From Acestrorhynchus altus (Eukaryota; Chordata; Actinopteri; Characiformes; Acestrorhynchidae): 64,000 bases of DNA. Shown piece by piece: positions 12,290 to 24,480 of the stretch. Where the stretch lies: contig CM067508.1 in NCBI GenBank assembly GCA_034509495.1, forward strand, positions 29,734,071 through 29,798,070. Reading direction: 5' to 3'. Within the stretch, counting starts at the first letter, position 1. Each line of letters begins with the position of its first letter. Position numbers and translations under genes: made by a program. The notes beneath the pieces were generated by a model, which was not told the DNA's origin, did not search any database, and was given only the letters and a program-made list of their open reading frames with translations.

Positions 12290-12860
12290 GTACTGACTTA
12301 TTCAGCAGTGTGTTTTCCGCACGGCACCCAAATGAAAAACAGGTTTAAATATTTCACACTGGCTTGGGCGCACAGCGGAGGAAGGATGCTCCACATCTTT
12401 AACCCCAATAGACATCCCTTTGCTTTGAACGCCACCCCCCACCCTCAACCACCAGTCTCTCTGTCTCCCTTCTCTTTCTCTCCCTCTCTCTTTCTTTCTA
12501 TCTCTGTCTCTGGGGAGGCTCCAGTGTCACAAGCTCTGACGAATCAATGCGCCTTCACCTACACTCATTCCGTTGCTCAATTACACTAAGCACTGAGTGT
12601 GAATTCCTTTTCCGCTTCTCCACCTATCCTATCCATGCATCTGTCCACCTCTCTCTCTCTGTCACTCTCTCTCTCTCTCTCTCTGTCAGTCCATTTCAGT
12701 CCCGGACGCCCCCCTCGTGCGACCCTTTGGAGACGTGGAGGATTGCGATCAGGCACTTAGCTGGACAGCTATTTCCAGGGACAAAGGACAGGCAGAGGAA
12801 GGGGGAGAGGGGGAACAAAGACTGCTCCTGGCACCCAGGGGAGCAAAGCCAGTCATAGCA
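12290..12860. promoter_or_regulatory. candidate regulatory blocks flanking CT-rich sequence
   Basis: Unique sequence at 12290-12440 and 12715-12860 (the latter includes gatcaggcacttagctggac) around CT-rich repeats at 12450-12690. No coding evidence. Inference from non-repetitive composition. Confidence 0.22.
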
Positions 12861-12877
12861 CTGACGTCAGACTGTGT

Positions 12878-12921
12878 GTGAGTGTGTGTGTGTGTGTGTG
12901 TGTGTTTGAGGGGGCTGTAGC

Positions 12922-12966
<45 letters not shown>

Positions 12967-13096
12967 CCTGCCCGAGGCTGGTCCAGGTCCCTGAGGGGAG
13001 TCCCTCCACATGGGAAGATGCAGAGTAGAATAGAGGCTCTCTCTTATGCGTGCACACAAACACAACACACAGACACACACACACACACACACACAC
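12878..13096. repeat. GT and CA microsatellite cluster
   Basis: (GT)n at about 12878-12905 and 12925-12960, and (CA)n at about 13070-13096, with unique spacer sequence between. Short CA/GT runs continue at 13340-13367 and 13487-13650. Confidence 0.9.
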
Positions 13097-13689
13097 TAGT
13101 GGCACTGCTCTATGACCTCCTATGGCTCCCTTCAGTCCCTCTTTATGCACACAATAAATAGGCCACTACACAACTGCATTCAAGAACACACAGTCTTTCT
13201 CTTTGTCTCTTCCTTTTTCTTCCACTCTCCCTCACTATTACTCCTATACAGTAAATACACAGACTAGACTCACTTGACCACCCCAGACACAATGAAACTG
13301 TCTTTACAGTCAGCAAAAACACATGCACCCCCCCCACCACCACACACACACACACACACACACACAAACAAAACACTTTAAAGAGCCCATAAAAGGGACC
13401 AGGGCTGTCTCCTAGAGACCACTCCAAATGTGAACCGCTACTGGTGCACCAATGAGTGTTTATGAAGGTGAGGAATATTATGAATAGTGTGTGTGTGTAT
13501 GTGTGTGTGTTTGTGTGTACATGAGTGTAAATGCCTGTTTGTGTGTCTGTGTGTGAAAGCGCATCTATGTGCATGAGTGCAAGTGCGATTATGTTGATGT
13601 GTGTAGGTCTGTGTGTGTGCTAGCCATGGTTAATGGACTCTGGAGTGTGTGTGTGTCTGTGTGTGTAAAGGGGGCATGGCTGGGCTCTT

Positions 13690-13860
13690 TGAAAAGAGTG
13701 TGGAGGCAGACAGCCTTGCCCGCTTTTCTCGGTGCGTGCGTCCCAGGGGCAGAGCTTTTCCCTGACATTTCACTTGACAAAGGCGAGCCACACCTGAGCG
13801 CAGGGTTAAAACTATTATAACAGCTCTCCCCCTGGCACACTGCCCTTTGCCTCTGCTGCA
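13690..13860. promoter_or_regulatory. candidate conserved non-coding block
   Basis: About 170 bp of unique sequence (for example ttcacttgacaaaggcgagc and a 'gttaaaactattataaca' stretch) between GT-repeat tracts. It includes a TCACTTGA-type site like NKX2 targets and an E-box-like CACCTG. No open frame with a known domain. Confidence 0.3.
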
Positions 13861-15309
13861 GCGTGAGTGTGTGTGTGTGTGTTCATGAGATTTGGGCCCC
13901 TTGAGTGGGACAAAGTGAAAGAGTAAGGGAGGGTACAGGTTTGAGCATGTGTGCATGTGCGTGTACGGGTGAGTGCATACAGCACACATGTGCTGCTATA
14001 GGGTTGACTGGAGTGTTTTGAAACACGTAGTGTCGCCTGGACACTCTCAGTCATTCATATCCAGCAAGGACAAAAGCAGATGGACCAGGAGAGAATGTAT
14101 TGATGGGCCTGAAGTGTCCACTTCTGACCACTGGGCACTCTGGCTGCCACAGGGAGCCAGTGAGGGATGACGTGCCACAGCAAGGCACGCATTAAAGAGA
14201 GAAAGAGAAAAAGAGAGAGAGAGAGAGAAAGAAATAGTTCGGGAAGTCTGACGCCCTATTTCAAAATGCAAGCCGAATAAACGGCATCATATATTTCAAT
14301 AGTTTATGTTTTTGCATGGGGGCCAAATTATAGTGACATCTAAACGTCCACACACACCAACATTCAAACACTGGCTGTGGTTTTAACTTTTTTCAGAGAC
14401 TGATGGGTGAGAAACACTCTAAAGTGAAGGTGAAGGTGAAGGGGAAAGTTTGGAAATAGCTTGAATTGTGGGAAAAAAAAAAACAAAAAAAAAAAAAACA
14501 TTCTTGAACAGTTCAAGTGGTGGGAACTCTAGAACAGTATGAATATTAACAGACAATACACCAAACAAACATATAAGGTTGTTGAGTTTTGTAAAGTTGA
14601 TGTGCTCTATCCTGTACAATGCATTCAAATAGAGAAAATACAATTAATGATACCCCATCAGACACAGAATGAGAGAGAGAGAGAGAGAGAGAGAGATGCC
14701 TGCAGGAGGCATGGGCCAAGCTCGACAGGAGGGAAGAAGGGAGTGAAAGGAAAAAGGGAGGGAGAAAAGAAACCACAGGAGACCTAGAGGGAGAGAGAAG
14801 GAGAAGGAGGACAGGTTAAGGGGGGTTGCTCAACGGGAGTGCTCTGGAGAGAGAGAGGGCTTGTGGGGGATAAGGGGCGTACGGCAAGCAGGAGTAGGGG
14901 GTGGCTGGAATAAAACCTACAGGGATGAAGGGAGAGAGGGAGCCAGAGAGAGAGAGAGATGTGGGAGAGGTTTGGGGCAGGAGCTGTAGGGGTGTAGGAA
15001 TCTGAGGCTGTTCCTCATTACTGTGACTCCCTGCGAAGAGACTGGTGACAGCTCTATTCTCCAGTGCCCAGGGTCATCCAGGTCACACCCGCCGCCCCAG
15101 GTCACATTCTCATTCACACACTCACACTAACATAGTAGCCAAACAATATACTATACTTGAGTCATCAACAACCATATTCCAGTTTTTGGAGAACACTACT
15201 GACCACAACGGGTCCTCACTTCTGAGTCAGAATCACATAATTGGCCAAGTACACATAACCTTTTTGAACTTGAGGTCTGTACTTTGCTAAAACTTACATG
15301 TAGGTTTCT

Positions 15310-15840
15310 AGGCTCAGAGTAACCTACAAATATAATACACATTTCATATTAAACTGCTTAACTCATCTAACCATAATGGTCACATCATTGGATCATGAAT
15401 TATCAGCGTGTAAGTAGGAAAACAGCTCAAATTCACTAGTGTCCAATTAAATTCACTAGTGTCCAACTGAATTAAATCCCAGTTTAAATGTAAAAGGAGC
15501 TTCCAGTGCATGTTTACTGCTCTGTCACCATGTACATGCTCAACCTGCATGCAGACTCTGACTGATCAATGAGAGGAGGTGGGGCTAATGACATCACTGA
15601 TCCTTATATTTGGTTATTAAGTAAAATGAGAAGGAAGGCACTGTTTGTTCTCATTCTTTGTTCACAGTGTTCAAATTTTAGAATAAAAGTCCTGAGAATG
15701 GATAATACTGATACATAAATAATAAAAAAGATAAAGGACATTCAGGATGTTTTATTTTATTTGGACTACTAATAATCTTCAAAATACTGGATATTATAAA
15801 TATCCTTGTCCATTCAATTATTATGAATAACATTTTAGAG
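15310..15840 (+). repeat. interspersed AT-rich repeat, copy 1
   Basis: Shares ordered segments with 46185-46575, 49995-50235 and 56000-56290. Examples are gagtaacctacaaatataat, aattaaatcccagtttaaat, gtgcatgtttactgctctgt and an 'actgatacataaataa' stretch. No coding capacity or clear family; probably a non-autonomous DNA element. Confidence 0.7.
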
Positions 15841-15841
15841 A

Positions 15842-16105
15842 AACATTCTAAACATTTTGTAGAAAAACATTCTAGAACATTTTAAGCTGTGGGAAACATT
15901 CTAGAACTGTGGGAAACATTCTAGAACAGGTTGAACTGTGGGAAATAATCTAGAACATTTAAAAATGTGTGGAACCATTCTAGAACATTTTAAACTGGGA
16001 AAGATTCTAGAACATTTTGAACTGTGGGAACAAATCTAGAACAGGTTAAACTAGGAAAAACAATCTAGAGCATTTTAAACTGTGGGAAACATTGTACAAT
16101 ATTTT
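15842..16105. repeat. ~30-bp minisatellite with TTCTAGAA core
   Basis: About eight diverged units of a form like gggaaacattctagaacatt + ttaaactgt. Unit length varies from about 20 to 34 bp because of partial units. Each unit has the palindrome ATTCTAGAAC or a close variant. Confidence 0.85.
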
Positions 16106-16109
16106 GAAG

Positions 16110-16359
16110 GACGTATACCCTGCTATTGTAACTGTCTCTACTGTCCAGGTAAGGCTTTCTACTAGATTTTGGAAAACTGCTATGAGGATTTGATTGCATT
16201 TAGCAACAAGAGCATTAGTGAAGTCTGGATGTGGGATGACCCCCCACCTCATCTCAAACTCTCCAACTCATCACACAGAATGCCAATGTCGCAAAGAACA
16301 CAGTTCCATTGCTCCACAGCTCGAAGGGCTTTAAACCCCTCTAGCCCATGCCTGGCATT

Positions 16360-16408
<49 letters not shown>

Positions 16409-16525
16409 TGTGTGTTTGTGTGTGTGTGTGTGTTTGTGTGTGTGTGTTTGTGTGTGTGCATGTGTGCGCATGCATTTGTACACGTGTGTCGTAACTGGTG
16501 CAGTCATTAGAAGGGATGACCCTCT
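16110..16525. mobile_element. non-autonomous Tc1/mariner-like element, copy (interrupted by GT repeat)
   Basis: Matches the small-element family seen at 19812-20193, 23662-24065, 38945-39330 and 63420-63655 (ctactgtccaggtaaggctt; gaggatttgattgcatttag; a stretch with hits to 39111-39175). A (GT)n tract at 16362-16458 occupies its middle. Confidence 0.6.
16362..16458. repeat. (GT)n microsatellite
   Basis: A long GT run with periodic TTTG interruptions. Confidence 0.95.
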
Positions 16526-16843
16526 GTTGAAGTAGCTGCAGAATCACAAATCAATTTCAAAACCTGCATAAATAAATTTGGTTTTATCAAGATCTATCTA
16601 GGACTTATGTCTCAATCTGTATGCAGACCCTAAGCTAAAGAAGCCAATAATCCATATGCTGAAATATAAAGATGTATGGAGGAGGCTTGTGCAAATATGC
16701 AGGGCATGAATTATGCACATAGGTAGAGGTGTACACAGATATACATAGAAAAATAGATCTGTAATTGTGTACTTTTATTATCTGGACATTTATTCATAAG
16801 TACACACTGCATTCTTCAAGCCAATGAATACAAATGAGTGTGA

Positions 16844-16846
<3 letters not shown>

Positions 16847-16927
<81 letters not shown>

Positions 16928-16930
16928 AAG
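16847..16930. repeat. (TG)35 followed by (GA)n
   Basis: TG repeat at 16847-16916, then a short GA tract. Confidence 0.95.
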
Positions 16931-17139
16931 CTAGAGGAAAAAAAAGGGGGGGAAGGAGGGTGAAAATACACTAGCTCCCCCTTTTCCAAAGACCAGGCAA
17001 AAAAAGTGTGTGGATATTCCAACAGATTTCAGCTTTTTCCTGGGCACACACAGACAGCCCAAATATTTACTCTCCCTTCTTCCGACTGCAAGCTCCACGC
17101 AGCAGCACACAGCGCACGAGCATTAAGCGCGGGAGAGTG

Positions 17140-17146
<7 letters not shown>

Positions 17147-17190
<44 letters not shown>
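17147..17190. repeat. (GA)n microsatellite
   Basis: GA run followed by GGGA repeats. A purine-rich tract resumes at 17360-17470. Confidence 0.95.
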
Positions 17191-17195
<5 letters not shown>

Positions 17196-17204
17196 AGGGA
17201 GTGA

Positions 17205-17278
17205 GAGGGGAGTTACATTTTTAATCGGCTGATTTTTCCCTCTGAGCAGGCAAGCTGAATACAAGGAGTCTGCCGCCA

Positions 17279-17312
<34 letters not shown>

Positions 17313-17790
17313 TTTTTTGTGTCCTTTGGCAAATTCTTCTATTCCACTCTTGCATGAAGCACAAAAAAGAGAAAGAGAGAGGTAGACAGAGAGAGAGAGA
17401 GAGACTGAACGAGGAGAGGAGAGAAGAGGAGAGGAGGGGAGGAAAGAGGAAGAGAAGAGAGAAGAGAAAACGTCCCTGCAGAGTTTTTCTCCCTTCCTGG
17501 TGCGAGCGCAGGCCCCCGCCGAGTCCCTGTGTAATTTGCAGTGCCTCAGAATTCAGGTATTAATAAAGCCCCCATGGGGAACTGCACACAATATAACCCT
17601 ACATTTTCAGGCATTATGAAAGGACGCCCCCAGGGGTCTTTGGCTCAAATTTCTGAAATGCAAGGCATTGTAAAAAAGGCACCCCAGGGGAGTCCCCCCG
17701 CAATAGAAATCTGCTGAATTCAAAGCATTTTCGGAGTCCTGGTGGGAACCATTACTCCCTCTGGAAGCGCTTTCTTTTTTTCTCTCTCTC
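17205..17790. promoter_or_regulatory. candidate regulatory blocks among purine tracts
   Basis: Unique segments at 17215-17275 (tttttaatcggctgattttt) and 17480-17770. The second includes a near-repeat of 'aaggcacccccaggg' type: ggacgcccccaggggtctt at 17622 and ggcaccccaggggagtc at 17678. No coding evidence. Confidence 0.25.
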
Positions 17791-17988
17791 TCCTCTCTCT
17801 CCCTCACTCACTCTCTCTACTTTTTTTTTTTTTTTTACCAAACATGTGTTGCTGACATGTTGACAGATTGCTCAGTGAAGTGTTTAGGTGCATGCACAAG
17901 CCGGGTCTCTGCAGAGAGAGAGAGCCACGCTCTCTGCCAGGGAGAGTCGCAGCGCTCCCCAAACTGGTGCCATCCATATTTCATAACA

Positions 17989-17991
<3 letters not shown>

Positions 17992-18050
<59 letters not shown>
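17992..18050. repeat. (GA)28 microsatellite
   Basis: A perfect GA run that opens a ~1-kb purine-rich region. Confidence 0.96.
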
Positions 18051-18051
<1 letters not shown>

Positions 18052-18653
18052 GCAAAGAAACTAGGGCTGGAAGAGCAAAAGAAGAAAGGGAGAGGGACAA
18101 AGGGAATAGAGAGGGAAGAGGAGAGAGAAAGAGAGCACGAGAGTTGAGGAGAAAGCATGGACGAAGTAAAAAGAGGAGAAAGATGTAAAAGTGAGGAAAA
18201 GAGGAGTTGTCAGCACCATGGAGAGGAGAAAAAAGGCAGGAGGAGAAGATGAAAAAGGGAAGGAGGAAAAAGAGAGGCAGATCATAGCAGAGTGAGAGAG
18301 AGACACAGAGAGAAAGAGAGAGAACTTCATTGTGAAAAATGAACCCTGTGATGAAAAATGACTTCCAGTGTGCTTCGAAACAACCCTCCTCCGTCTAACC
18401 CCCTCCCTCTCTCTCCCTCGCTCTCCCTCCATGCTGTGCCCCCCTCCCCTCTCCTCAATCTCTCTCTCTTGCTCTCCCTGGAAAACCTGAGTTTACAACC
18501 AGCTGTGACTGCATTTGTATCTGTGCCAAGGGCTTAGTGGAGGAATCTTCAGGCCACCCTCCGGCTCCGAGCGAGAGACAGAGAGAGAGCAGGAGAGAGG
18601 GTGAGAGACAGAGAAAGAGAGAGGAGGTGAAGAAAGAGAAAGTAAATGAGTGA

Positions 18654-18684
<31 letters not shown>

Positions 18685-18960
18685 AAAAGAAAAAAAGAAA
18701 GAAAGAAGCTAAATATGAAAGAATAAGAGAGGTAGAGAGAAAGGTAAGGAGAGAGTTGGGAAGAAAAGAGAGTAGAGAGAGAAGAAAGGGGGAAATAAAG
18801 AGAGATAGATAAAAGAAACTACATGAAAAACAGAATGAGAGAGACATAATAAGATGAAAAAAAAAGAAAGGAAGGTGTTGCAGAAAGGCAGAGAGAGAAC
18901 ATAGAGAGAAAGAAAGAGACAGAGAGAGAAGAGAGAAAAAAAGTGGAGGGGTGTAAGAAA
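18050..18960. repeat. long homopurine-rich region
   Basis: 18050-18340 and 18580-18955 are nearly all A and G on the plus strand (GAGA, GAAA and AAAGA motifs), with a unique pyrimidine-flanked spacer between. On the minus strand, the znf423 transcript, this is polypyrimidine. Apparent proteins rich in Ser, Leu and Phe are products of this composition. Confidence 0.9.
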
Positions 18961-19013
18961 AGACCAACACAAAGCAGCGTACACAGACATTTTCATTTCT
19001 GCAAACATGCAGT

Positions 19014-19072
19014 CTCTCTCTCTCTCTCTCTGTCTGTCTGTCTGTCGTCTTTCTCTCTCTGTGTCATCTGTC

Positions 19073-19128
<56 letters not shown>

Positions 19129-19130
19129 AC
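19014..19130. repeat. (CT)n followed by (CA)n microsatellite
   Basis: Interrupted CT run (19014-19104) passing into CA repeat (19105-19130). Confidence 0.93.
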
Positions 19131-19294
19131 CTCTCAACTCCTGCAAACACAGACACATAATATAATAAACACAGACCTGCAAATATTCACATGCAGAATG
19201 TTGCGTTTACACAAATACACACACAAGTAAAACAAACAGCAGCTAATGAACACACACTTCCAAAAACAAACAGCAGCTAACACTGATACGATCC

Positions 19295-19301
19295 AACACA
19301 C

Positions 19302-19338
<37 letters not shown>
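19295..19338. repeat. (CA)n microsatellite
   Basis: CA run just after a duplicated short segment (aaacaaacagcagcta at 19230 and 19265). Confidence 0.93.
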
Positions 19339-19341
<3 letters not shown>

Positions 19342-19449
19342 GTTTACAAAGGATAACTGGAGGCACTAATATCTGAGCTAAAACAATAAGGCCCTTCCAA
19401 ATAAGGCCTCAGCTCTTTGTCTACTATGATGCTGGATCAGGTTGCAGAG

Positions 19450-19452
<3 letters not shown>

Positions 19453-19508
<56 letters not shown>
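19453..19508. repeat. (GT)28 microsatellite
   Basis: A perfect GT run. Confidence 0.96.
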
Positions 19509-19509
<1 letters not shown>

Positions 19510-19811
19510 ATGGGAAAGTGATCTGTGGCTTTAATAAGAGTCTTGGCCTCTCTGGATTCAGCTGCCACCCTGACGACAGGCGGGAACTCTTCAGGGGGCA
19601 GAGGGTGGGGGTAGGTTTTTAGAAGGACAGATATCAGTGTGGCCGAATGGGGTAGAGAAGTCTGAGTGGATTTGTGTGTGTGTGTGTGTGTGGGGACACC
19701 CAAGAGGCTGAAGCATGCAGTAGCTCAGTCCACCCAAACATACACAAAACAGTGCAGATGTGTCTCTCTGTGTGTGCGTGTGTGTGTGTTTTCATATCTC
19801 CTCAGGCCAAA

Positions 19812-20193
19812 TACAGTATGGACAAAAGTATTTGGACACCTACTTATGTAATGTTTCTTCTGAAATCAAGGGAACTATAAAGAGTGTATCCTGCTTTTGT
19901 TGGACTAAATGTCTCTATTGTCTAGCAAAGGCTTTCTACCACACTTTCGACCATTGCTGTGAAAATCTGATTGCAGCTGAACTGCCCAGCTTATTCCACA
20001 ATTACTGGATGGAGCACCTTAATTCCAGAACAGTTACACTGGCCCACAGCTCAATGTTTCGGGGGTTTACAGGGTCTAGACAAGCTGTGCGTGTGTGTGA
20101 ATCTGGACATCTGTGTCAGGAATGAATGCAAATTGAAGTATCTGGATGCATTCATTAGAAGGGGTGTCCACAAACATTTGGACATATAGTGTA
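19812..20193. mobile_element. non-autonomous Tc1/mariner-like element, best-preserved copy
   Basis: Begins tacagtatggacaaaagtat and ends in the imperfect inverted copy (gtccacaaacatttggacat, then atagtgta). TA is present at both ends. It is 382 bp with no transposase. Family members with the same internal segments are at 16110, 21037, 23662, 38945 and 63420. Confidence 0.82.
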
Positions 20194-20428
20194 TGTCCCA
20201 GCCAGGAAAGAACTGAGCTAAGCGACACCATGAGGACCTAAAGACAGAGACACTGTTCATATTGGCTTATTCTGCTTAACAAATGTGTGTGATGTGAAGC
20301 ACTGCACTCAGTGACGTCTCAGCACAGAGCAAAGTACCACCCCCACCCCTCCACACTCACCACTCTTTCTCTCTATAAGGTGAGAGTGTGAGTGAGTGCA
20401 GGAGAGCTATTCCTGCTGACTGAGCCTG

Positions 20429-20537
<109 letters not shown>

Positions 20538-20539
20538 GA

Positions 20540-20665
20540 GATTTCACTGTTCCCTTCAGTCTTGTGAAGGCGGGTTAATTAGCACTCGCCTCCTATTTGT
20601 ATCTGACAGGCGGAGAGCCCGCCCCCCAAGGTGACTGACAGCTCTCTCGTTTACCCACATGACTG
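20540..20665. promoter_or_regulatory. candidate conserved non-coding block
   Basis: Unique sequence between CT repeats, with a TAATTA homeodomain-type site at 20576-20581 and a palindrome-like ggcggagagcccgcc at about 20610. Typical of developmental enhancers, but conservation is untested. Confidence 0.33.
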
Positions 20666-21036
20666 CCCCTCTCTCTCTCACTCACTCACTCACTCACTCA
20701 CTCTCTTTCTCACTCCCTCAGTCCCTCACCAGTTGTGACCTTTATTTCACATGGAGACAAGTGCATGCACTCCGTCATACACACATACACACACGCAAAC
20801 ACACCTTTTTTTTTTAGAATGTGAACTGATTAAAGCAACGAGTGTATGAGCTCAAGGTTTGGAAGGGGGTGATGGTGAGGGGCTGGAGGAGGGGGCTCAG
20901 CTGCTTTGCAGGACTGCGGTGGTCACTTCTGTGTGTATGTATGTGAGAGATGAAAGTGTGCCACATCTCTGTCCCCTGAATGCCCTGGCCCTCACACATG
21001 GATTTGACAAGTGGGTGAAGAGGTTAAAACACAAAC

Positions 21037-21250
21037 ATACTTCCAAATGTTTATGGACTCTTTTAATTGATATGTTCAGCTACTCTAAGCTGCACCCATT
21101 GCTGACACAAATGTGCAAATGCACACAGTGTAGTCTTTGTACAGAAGTACTGCCAATAGGTTGTGAACCTCTGGAGCAGATAAATACGATTCCAATGGGA
21201 CCATGACTAATGTCAGGCATGGTCTTGAGGGTTGTATACATCTGAACTAC
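21037..21250. mobile_element. fragment of the non-autonomous Tc1/mariner-like family
   Basis: Starts with tacttccaaatgtttatgga, then ctgcacccattgctgacaca and gagcagataaatacg, in the same order as the copy at 23662-23800. Truncated. Confidence 0.65.
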
Positions 21251-21254
21251 TAGT

Positions 21255-21740
21255 AGGTAAGTGCATAACGCAGGGGGCATGGTTGTAAAGCTGGGGATGG
21301 TGGTAGTGGTGGTATTGGTGGTATTTTGGATCTGGGAAACCATGAACAAACCACAAAAGGAGAGCTAATGGATTGCCCGATGTGCATGAAGTGACCGAAC
21401 AGCCATGACTGCGGACATTCAGTGGGCAGCGATGCCCTCCATGAGTCATCCTGTTAGTGCCAGCACCATTGGCAGGCAGCTGGATGATGCAAGACTACAT
21501 GCATAAAGACCATTACGATAACTGTCTATAACCCCTCCTCAATTTCACCGAAAACTGTAATGGTGTCAGACTTTCATGGAGTTACTCAGAATGGCAGTGG
21601 GTCATCTTCAGTGACTAGATTTTGTCTATGTTTTGTTATGATCTTGGTCAAAAAAATCTGAGTGCGCTCTTCCAACAGCCACATCGCCAGACCTATTTCT
21701 GATTGGAAACGGGATGCTATCGGGTATGTTATCAATAGTC
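21255..21740 (+). mobile_element. Tc1-like transposase remnant (plus strand)
   Basis: 21380-21500 resembles the helix-turn-helix region of a Tc1-like transposase. 21559-21610 (tttcatggagttactcagaa, tggcagtgggtcatcttcag) matches the reverse complement of 29779-29825, so both are pieces of one family. No intact frame. Confidence 0.55.
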
Positions 21741-22042
21741 CATCCCTACTAATGATGTGTGTACTTCTCCATTAAAAGTAGAAGTCCTTTATTTTTTGGT
21801 AGAAGGTAAAAGTCAAAATGCCTTTTTTAAAATGTACTAAAGTATTACAGTAAAAATTGCACATAATGTACAATCATTATATTGTTTTGAATTACTATGT
21901 GTGTATGACTGGATTGCTTCTGGAGGTATGACTTACGATTTGTCTTATGATACTTTGTATCTATTGTGTTTGTTTGCACCTGTCAAGATTGATGTCCTAA
22001 CAAAAGTATTAATAACAATATTAATAACAATAAAATAATAAC

Positions 22043-22045
<3 letters not shown>

Positions 22046-22097
<52 letters not shown>
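22046..22097. repeat. (TA)26 microsatellite
   Basis: A 52-bp AT run with a short second run at 22146-22160. Confidence 0.97.
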
Positions 22098-22099
<2 letters not shown>

Positions 22100-22867
22100 G
22101 TTTTTATTATTTTATTTACCTCTATTTTTTTAGTTGATTTGATTTAATATATATATATATGTCACTTGAGAGAGAATTTAAAACCCCCGGGCTTCTTGAC
22201 CGGGTTTTGGTACTGTAAGGCAGGTCTGCAGATTCTGCGGTGAAGGTTTAACCTTGGGCCTCCTCTCCTGCACACCCAGAGGGTCAGCAGGGTCTGAGCT
22301 GGAGCCCTGACCAGTAGCCAGGGAGGGGGCTGGGGGTGTTTGGTAAAGGGTGGGGGGTGGGGGTCAGCTGCACATGGCCACATGGGAACAGGAAAGGGAG
22401 AGAGAGAGGGAGCCAGAGGGCTGTTAACAGCCATAGCCCAACCTTGGCCGGTCGCAGGGCATTGGAGCGGAGCGGAGCAGTGAATGTTCTCCATTTGATC
22501 TGAGGTTTTTTTTCCAAGCGCTCCTCAGGGAGCCAGTGCTCCAGATTCCTCCTCCTGTAGAGACTCCCCCCAGACTCGGCCCGCACACACACATACGCGC
22601 AGTATCACACCCAACCACACAGGATCACACCCACCCACACAAGCATCTCACACAAACCTACAGTCAAAGAACCCTCTAGACCCTTGCATAAAAAGTAAAT
22701 ACGGATGTACACAAAACACAGGAGAGTGGATGTAAATACTAGAATGGAAGATCTAGAAGATTTGGAAGATGGAAATATACTACACACACACCAAATTAAA
22801 AAGATGGCAGATGCCAACAGATACACACACAAACAGATACCAATCAAGTAACATTATCCCTTTCCAT

Positions 22868-22868
<1 letters not shown>

Positions 22869-22920
<52 letters not shown>
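22869..22920. repeat. (CA)26 microsatellite
   Basis: A perfect CA run. Confidence 0.97.
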
Positions 22921-22923
<3 letters not shown>

Positions 22924-23661
22924 GTGGGGGAGGGTAGAAACTGAGCACTAAGTGGAAGGTTAAAGTGGAGGGAGGGCAAATGGTTATAAAAACACTGTCA
23001 TTTACCAAAGTAAAGAAGTCACAACAGTGATTTAGGAGGAGAAGAAAAACGGAAACCTTGTAAGAAAGAAACAGAAAAAGTGGATGAATGAGAGTTCGAG
23101 TTACCAGCAGTGGTCCTCCAGGATACCACAACCACTACTATAAACAAGCCATGCAAATTGCAAGAGGACAAAAATGACATCATTCACTTTATAGTTACTT
23201 ACTGGTTAAGACATAAAGGCTATGTATAGACTGCAGGCAAAGCAGTTTTGTTTCTCAAATCAGATCTGTTTAGATGACTGTCCATACTGTTATTTTCAAG
23301 TGATCTGATCAGATTAGCATGTCCGGACATCACAAACCTATCTGCATGGGCTGCTGTGGTAATGATATATTCGTTGGTAACTAGACATCTGCGCTTGACC
23401 CACGCTCTTCTTGGATACCAGCACTTCCATCATATTTGATTTTATGTGGTCACTGGTGTGAGTGAAGCAAAAGACACATTGAAATTTGATTTGAGTCGCC
23501 AGACCACCCAGAATGAGAGGCATCTTTCAAACCACCTTCAAATGGCATTCTTAAAATTCGGATGCCATGATTTTTCTGCTGTCCAGACCATCCAAAGTCA
23601 CCCTGGATTCAATCTATATACCCTAAAAATCAGATGCTAATGAAAGCATGTTATCACTATA

Positions 23662-24065
23662 TACACTATATTTCCAAATGCTTGTGGACACCCCTTCTAA
23701 TAATACCAAGTTGCACCCATTACTGACACAACTCATCTAGTCCCTAACAAGAAAATAAAAATATTTCTGGAGCAGATAAACATGAACCCACTGGCACCAC
23801 GACTAATTCCAAGTGTGAGCTAGAGGGGTATAAAGAGCTCCAACATTGGAGTAGTGGAAATGTGTTTTCTGGAATCATGGATCTCCAAGCAGAAATTCTG
23901 GGATGAGTTGGGGATATGATGGGGTAATGATCATCCAATATCCTGACCTCACTAATGCTACTGTCGCTGCAATCAAATCAAATCCTCACAGCAATGTTCC
24001 TCCATAATCTACTAGAAAGCGTTCCCTGGACAGTAGAGGCAGTTACATCAATGCAAGTAGAATAC
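23662..24065. mobile_element. non-autonomous Tc1/mariner-like element, copy
   Basis: Starts tacactatatttccaaatgc + ttgtggacacccctt, the terminus seen at the right end of 19812-20193. It continues through the family's internal order to the segment cagcaatgttcctccataat near the end. The right terminus is diverged. Confidence 0.72.
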
Positions 24066-24239
24066 CACTGATTTCCACAGAAGCAATGAACGAGCTGGAG
24101 TCCCATATGTATATGTACTTCGATGTTATGTTACTATGTTGTAATAGTGACGGTCACGCCTTGCTGCTGTTGTTTCTAGAGTTCAAAGTGATCAAAAGAG
24201 TTCTATGCTAACTAACTTTCTGTTTTCATTTTTTATTTT

Positions 24240-24480
24240 TCACACGTTTCTACCCAATTTCATCATTGCCAATTCCCACCCACCAGCTAGGACTCCCTCT
24301 GTTACCCACTGCTACCAAGCTGCGAGGGTGAAGGCTAGCATGTGTTTCCTCTGAGACACATAAAGCCAGCCCACCACATTTTTTCCAACAGCCACTAAGA
24401 ACACTGGGAAGAAAACGCAAACACGTGCCAATTGGCTACACTGGTGAATTTCTCACAGTGAGAGAAAAGGTCGTCCTACC
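24240..24480. repeat. interspersed repeat of unknown family
   Basis: A block with features such as cacccaccagctaggactcc, gcgagggtgaaggctagcat and tgtttcctctgagacacata. It resembles a repeat I recall from other fish genomes, but I cannot name it. Confidence 0.4.

Noticed and set aside
18455..18970. 171-residue Ser/Leu/Phe-rich open frame on the minus strand
   Set aside because: Direct reading of a polypyrimidine tract; looks like a membrane protein only because of TTT/CTC codons.
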